The notes beneath the pieces are model-generated. The model made no database searches, had not been told where the DNA came from, and saw only the letters and a list, made by a program, of their open reading frames with translations. A stretch of DNA of 9,452 nt from an uncultured Xanthobacteraceae bacterium (GTDB lineage: Bacteria > Pseudomonadota > Alphaproteobacteria > Rhizobiales > Xanthobacteraceae), in the NCBI GenBank assembly GCA_955652925.1, contig CATPCO010000827.1:1-9452 (forward strand), given 5' to 3'. Below, one piece after another: positions 6,882 through 9,452 of this stretch (position 1 is its first letter; every line of letters starts with the position of its first letter). A program made the translations under genes and the position numbers.

Positions 6882-8693
6882 ATGGGCTATGAGATGGATG
6901 GGCTGGTTCGAGAGCAGCGTACTCCGCTCGCTCCCCAGGACGATCTCATCGAGTTGTTCGACCGCCACGATGCGGCGGAGCAGGATGTTGAAGAAGCGGT
7001 GTTCGAGCAGCAGAACGAGCTGCCCGAAGTCGCCGGCGCGCCGGTCATTGCGCATCCGGTTGTCGCGCCGGCTCCGCAAAACAGGCCTGCGAATGCTGCG
7101 GCCTCCGTTGCGAGCCGCGAGAAGAATTTTTCGCGCGACCTCATCGACACCTATTTCCGTCAGATGGGGGACGGCGAGCTTCTTTCGCGCGAGCAGGAAA
7201 TTGCGCTCGCCAAGCGCATCGAGGCCGCCCAAATCAATGTTCAAAAGAGTCTCACCGCAATCCCTGTGCTGATCGGGCGCATTGGCCATTGGGCTCGCAA
7301 AGTGCGCGGCAACGAGCTGCCTCTGCGCAATCTCATCGATCTCTTCATGCATGGCGGTGCGGAAGAGGACGCCGCCCGCGCCTCGGCCAAGGCGGACGGG
7401 CTGCCGGTCGCGGACCTGGAAGAGGTGGATCACGCGAGCGAACAAGAGGCCGCGTTGTTTGCCGCCATGAAAACGCGGCTCAATCGAATTTCTACCCTGG
7501 CCGAAGAAATCGGCTCGCTCAGCGCAAAGCGCATCGCGGCGCTCTGCCGCGGGCGCGAGCTTTCGAAGCGGGACAGAGCGCAGCTCGACCGTCTTGTGCC
7601 GGCCTTTATGCGCGAGATGGAGCATCTCTGGCTGCATCCCGACCGGATTGCTGAACTGGTTGGCGAACTCGACCGCGAGCAGCGCATTGTGCGTGCCGCC
7701 GACCAGGAGCTCGTGGCGCTCGCGAGGTCCTGCGGCTTGACCCGGAGCGATATGCTCGATCGCTATCTCGGCCGTGAGCTCGATCCGCAGTGGCCGGACC
7801 AGGCGATCTTGCGTCCGGTACGGGGCTGGCAGGCATTCGTCCGCCAGCATTCGGATCGTGTGCAGGCGTTGCGAGCGGACCTGATCAGTGTCGCACAGCG
7901 CGCCGGATTGCCCATCGCCGAGTTGCGAGCCGCTGCTGCCGCGGTGGATCGCGCCCGCCGCAGCGTGATGCGCGCCCGCGAGGAGATGGTGAAGGCGCAT
8001 CTTCGGCTGGTTGTTGCGATTGCCAAGAAGTATCGCCGCAACAGCCAGCTCGACCTTCTTGATCTCATCCAGGAAGGCAATATGGGCCTCATGCATGCGG
8101 TCGAGAAGTTCAATTATCGGCGCGGTGTGAAGGTATCGACCTACGCGGTGTGGTGGATCCGCCAGTCGATTGCGCGCGCAATCGCAGATCAGGGCCGCAC
8201 CATCCGGATTCCGGTTCACATGACGGAGACCGCCGCCAAGGTGCAGCGCGAACGGCGCAAATTCTATCAGCGCCAGGGACGCGAGGCAGGCCCGTCGGAA
8301 ATCGCAGCCCGTGCCGGCATGCCGGTCGCGCGGGTGCAGCAGGTGCTTTCCATGGTGCAGGAGCCCGCCTCGCTCGACCTTCCCATCGGCGAAGACGGCG
8401 ATGCAACCCTGGGCGACCTGATCCCGGCCATGGACGCCGCCGATCCGCATGCCGCGGTCGAGGCGGACGCGCTTGCAAGATGCATGACCGAGGCGCTCGC
8501 GGAGTTGACCCCGCGCGAGCAGCGCATCCTGCGCATGCGCTTCGGCATTGACGGCGCCGGCGACCATACGCTGGAAGAGGTCGGCAAGGTATTCGGCGTC
8601 ACCCGCGAGCGCATTCGGCAGATTGAGGCCAAGGCACTGGAGAAGCTGCGTCATCCGGCGCTCGCACGCAAGCTGGTCACCTTCACGGAGTAA
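6882..8693 (+). CDS. RpoD-like sigma-70 family RNA polymerase sigma factor (divergent paralogue)
   Basis: Promoter-recognition subunit of RNA polymerase, 603 residues. The first 50 or so residues are acidic, followed by an Ala/Pro-rich linker (about 51-72); a recognisable region 1.1 is missing. Region 1.2 is DLIDTYFRQMGDGELLSREQ (from residue 86). A non-conserved region of about 245 residues follows. Region 2 (about 365-440) contains LDLLDLIQEGNMGLMHAVEKF and STYAVWWIRQSIARAIADQ. Region 3 runs to about 515. Region 4 contains LTPREQRILRMRFGID and the helix-turn-helix TLEEVGKVFGVTRERIRQIE. Relative to E. coli RpoD, Y425 and F427 are Val (416, 418) and T440 is Ala (431), while Q437, W433 and W434 are kept. 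It is therefore probably not the housekeeping factor. An RpoH box is absent. ATG 6882 has TAGGAAG nine bases upstream. A terminator-like hairpin sits in the leader. pncA follows after 17 bp. Confidence 0.92.
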   Translation: MGYEMDGLVREQRTPLAPQDDLIELFDRHDAAEQDVEEAVFEQQNELPEVAGAPVIAHPVVAPAPQNRPANAAASVASREKNFSRDLIDTYFRQMGDGELLSREQEIALAKRIEAAQINVQKSLTAIPVLIGRIGHWARKVRGNELPLRNLIDLFMHGGAEEDAARASAKADGLPVADLEEVDHASEQEAALFAAMKTRLNRISTLAEEIGSLSAKRIAALCRGRELSKRDRAQLDRLVPAFMREMEHLWLHPDRIAELVGELDREQRIVRAADQELVALARSCGLTRSDMLDRYLGRELDPQWPDQAILRPVRGWQAFVRQHSDRVQALRADLISVAQRAGLPIAELRAAAAAVDRARRSVMRAREEMVKAHLRLVVAIAKKYRRNSQLDLLDLIQEGNMGLMHAVEKFNYRRGVKVSTYAVWWIRQSIARAIADQGRTIRIPVHMTETAAKVQRERRKFYQRQGREAGPSEIAARAGMPVARVQQVLSMVQEPASLDLPIGEDGDATLGDLIPAMDAADPHAAVEADALARCMTEALAELTPREQRILRMRFGIDGAGDHTLEEVGKVFGVTRERIRQIEAKALEKLRHPALARKLVTFTE

Positions 8694-8710
8694 TTCAGTA
8701 GCAGGCGATC

Positions 8711-9331
8711 ATGCTGGAGAAATCGGCCACCGGCGGCAAAGATGTCCTGCTGGTGGTCGACGTCCAGAACGATTTCTGCTCCGGCGGCCGTCTTGCCGTT
8801 CCGCGCGGCGAGGAGGTCGTTCCGGTCATCAATGAGCTGGCCAGGCAGTTCGAGCACGTCGTGCTCACACAGGATTGGCATCCGGCCGGGCATCATTCAT
8901 TTGCTTCCAGCCATCCCGGCAAGAAGCCGTATGAGACCGTCGAGCTTGCCTACGGCACCCAGATTCTGTGGCCGGACCACTGTATCCAGGACACCGATGG
9001 TGCCAGGCTCCACGGCGAATTACGCATTCCCCACGCCGAGCTTGTCCTGCGCAAGGGTTATCACCGTGAGATCGATTCCTATTCGGCGTTCTACGAGAAC
9101 GATCACACGACCCATACGGGGCTCGCCGGATACCTCCGCGAACGCGCCTTCGAGCGCGTTTATATTGCGGGGCTGGCGTTTGATTTCTGCGTGCGCTTTT
9201 CCGCCGAGGATGCAAAGCGCGAGGGCTTTGAAGTGGCGGTCGTGGAAAATGTCTGCCGCGGCATCGATATCGAGGGCTCGCTACGCGTAACCCGTCAGAC
9301 GTTCGAGACGCTCGGCATCCGCTGCGTGTAG
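8711..9331 (+). CDS. pncA: Nicotinamidase (isochorismatase-like hydrolase family)
   Basis: Cytoplasmic hydrolase that converts nicotinamide to nicotinate and ammonia in NAD salvage. It has 206 residues, normal for PncA. The catalytic triad is visible: Asp17 in VVDVQNDF, Lys115 in LRKGYH and the nucleophile Cys160 in GLAFDFCVRFSA. Metal ligands are expected at Asp55 and His57 (TQDWHPAGHH) and at His90 in LWPDHCIQDTDGARLH, a block that separates nicotinamidases from other isochorismatase-like hydrolases. The loop GLATDYCV of typical PncA reads GLAFDFCV here, a mild change. The start at 8711 has only a weak purine-rich site (AGCAGG) upstream. The gene begins 17 bp after the sigma factor stop, so the two are probably one transcript, with possible translational coupling. 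It is convergent with the universal stress protein gene, whose stop is 21 bp away, and no clear terminator lies between them. Confidence 0.93.
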   Translation: MLEKSATGGKDVLLVVDVQNDFCSGGRLAVPRGEEVVPVINELARQFEHVVLTQDWHPAGHHSFASSHPGKKPYETVELAYGTQILWPDHCIQDTDGARLHGELRIPHAELVLRKGYHREIDSYSAFYENDHTTHTGLAGYLRERAFERVYIAGLAFDFCVRFSAEDAKREGFEVAVVENVCRGIDIEGSLRVTRQTFETLGIRCV

Positions 9332-9352
9332 GGCGAGCCTGTGCGCTGAGCC

Positions 9353-9452
9353 TCAGTGCGACATCAGGGTCGGCACCGTCATTGAGGCTACGATGCCGCG
9401 TGTCACGCCGCCCAGGATGAATTCGCGCATGCGCGAATGACCATAGCCGCCC
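9353..9452 (-). CDS. Universal stress protein (UspA family), C-terminal fragment cut by the window edge
   Basis: On the minus strand the bases 9452 to 9353 encode 32 residues and a stop (TGA, complement of 9353-9355). The peptide contains GGYGHSRMREFILGGVTRG and ends VPTLMSH. This is the characteristic C-terminus of UspA-domain proteins: the nucleotide-binding G-x2-G-x9-G block followed by the last strand, VPTLM. The Ser/Thr that usually follows the last Gly is Gly here, with Thr two positions on, as in many alphaproteobacterial members. The start and the rest of the protein lie beyond the right edge. The gene is convergent with pncA. The family is confident from the tail alone; whether the protein has one or two Usp domains cannot be said. 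Confidence 0.83.
   Translation of the reverse strand, partial: GGYGHSRMREFILGGVTRGIVASMTVPTLMSH

Noticed and set aside
6675..8654. Long minus-strand open frame (659 codons) opposite the sigma factor gene
   Set aside because: Its translation is rich in His, Arg and Leu with no family motif, and it mirrors the clear sigma factor on the other strand. Long antisense frames are common in high-GC genes.
9332..9356. Bidirectional terminator between pncA and the stress protein gene
   Set aside because: Only a short CTGAG/CTCAG inverted repeat with a one-base loop and no T tract is visible; it is too small to call.

Overview
The window reads as a chromosomal segment of a high-GC alphaproteobacterium, probably of the order Hyphomicrobiales (Bradyrhizobium/Xanthobacteraceae-like). 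This rests on codon use and on the style of the proteins: a type III (GlnT-type) glutamine synthetase, a CoxL-type molybdenum hydroxylase, and a universal stress protein tail of the GHSR.REF..GGVTRG type. The placement comes from recognising families by eye, not from a search. No mobile element, tRNA, rRNA or CRISPR array was seen.

Layout. Seven complete genes lie on the + strand and one truncated gene enters on the - strand at the right edge. (1) 3-812 is a class I SAM methyltransferase, followed 32 bp later by (2) 845-3253, the large molybdopterin subunit of a xanthine dehydrogenase/aldehyde oxidase family enzyme. (3) 3368-3796 is a small exported protein of unknown function with a repeated D-P-Y-N motif. 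A terminator-like hairpin follows it at 3819-3842. (4) 3899-5107 is a single-component FAD aromatic-type monooxygenase. (5) 5238-6542 is a type III glutamine synthetase or gamma-glutamylmethylamide synthetase. (6) A 339-bp gap holds a heat-shock-like promoter candidate and two stem-loops. The second, at 6811-6852, has the form of an intrinsic terminator and ends only 29 bp before the next start codon. (7) 6882-8693 is an RpoD-like sigma-70 factor. (8) 8711-9331, only 17 bp downstream, is a nicotinamidase (PncA). (9) 9353-9452, - strand, is the C-terminal end of a universal stress protein, convergent with pncA.

How the parts may work together. The left half (methyltransferase, Mo-hydroxylase, flavin monooxygenase, glutamine synthetase-like enzyme) looks like a loose set of catabolic and nitrogen-assimilation genes. 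Intergenic gaps of 100-130 bp argue against one long operon. The Mo-hydroxylase lacks its usual FAD and 2Fe-2S partner genes inside the window. The right half looks like a regulatory and stress unit: a divergent RpoD paralogue with a structured leader, apparently co-transcribed with an NAD-salvage enzyme and next to a stress protein gene.

The most interesting part is the sigma factor and its leader. Its region 4.2 is near-canonical. In regions 2.3-2.4, however, two aromatic promoter-melting positions (E. coli Y425 and F427) are Val, and the -10 contact T440 is Ala. It also has a short acidic N-terminus instead of a recognisable region 1.1. Together with a terminator-like hairpin in the leader, this suggests an alternative RpoD-type sigma factor under its own control. 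Promoter, attenuation and function statements are inferences from sequence alone.
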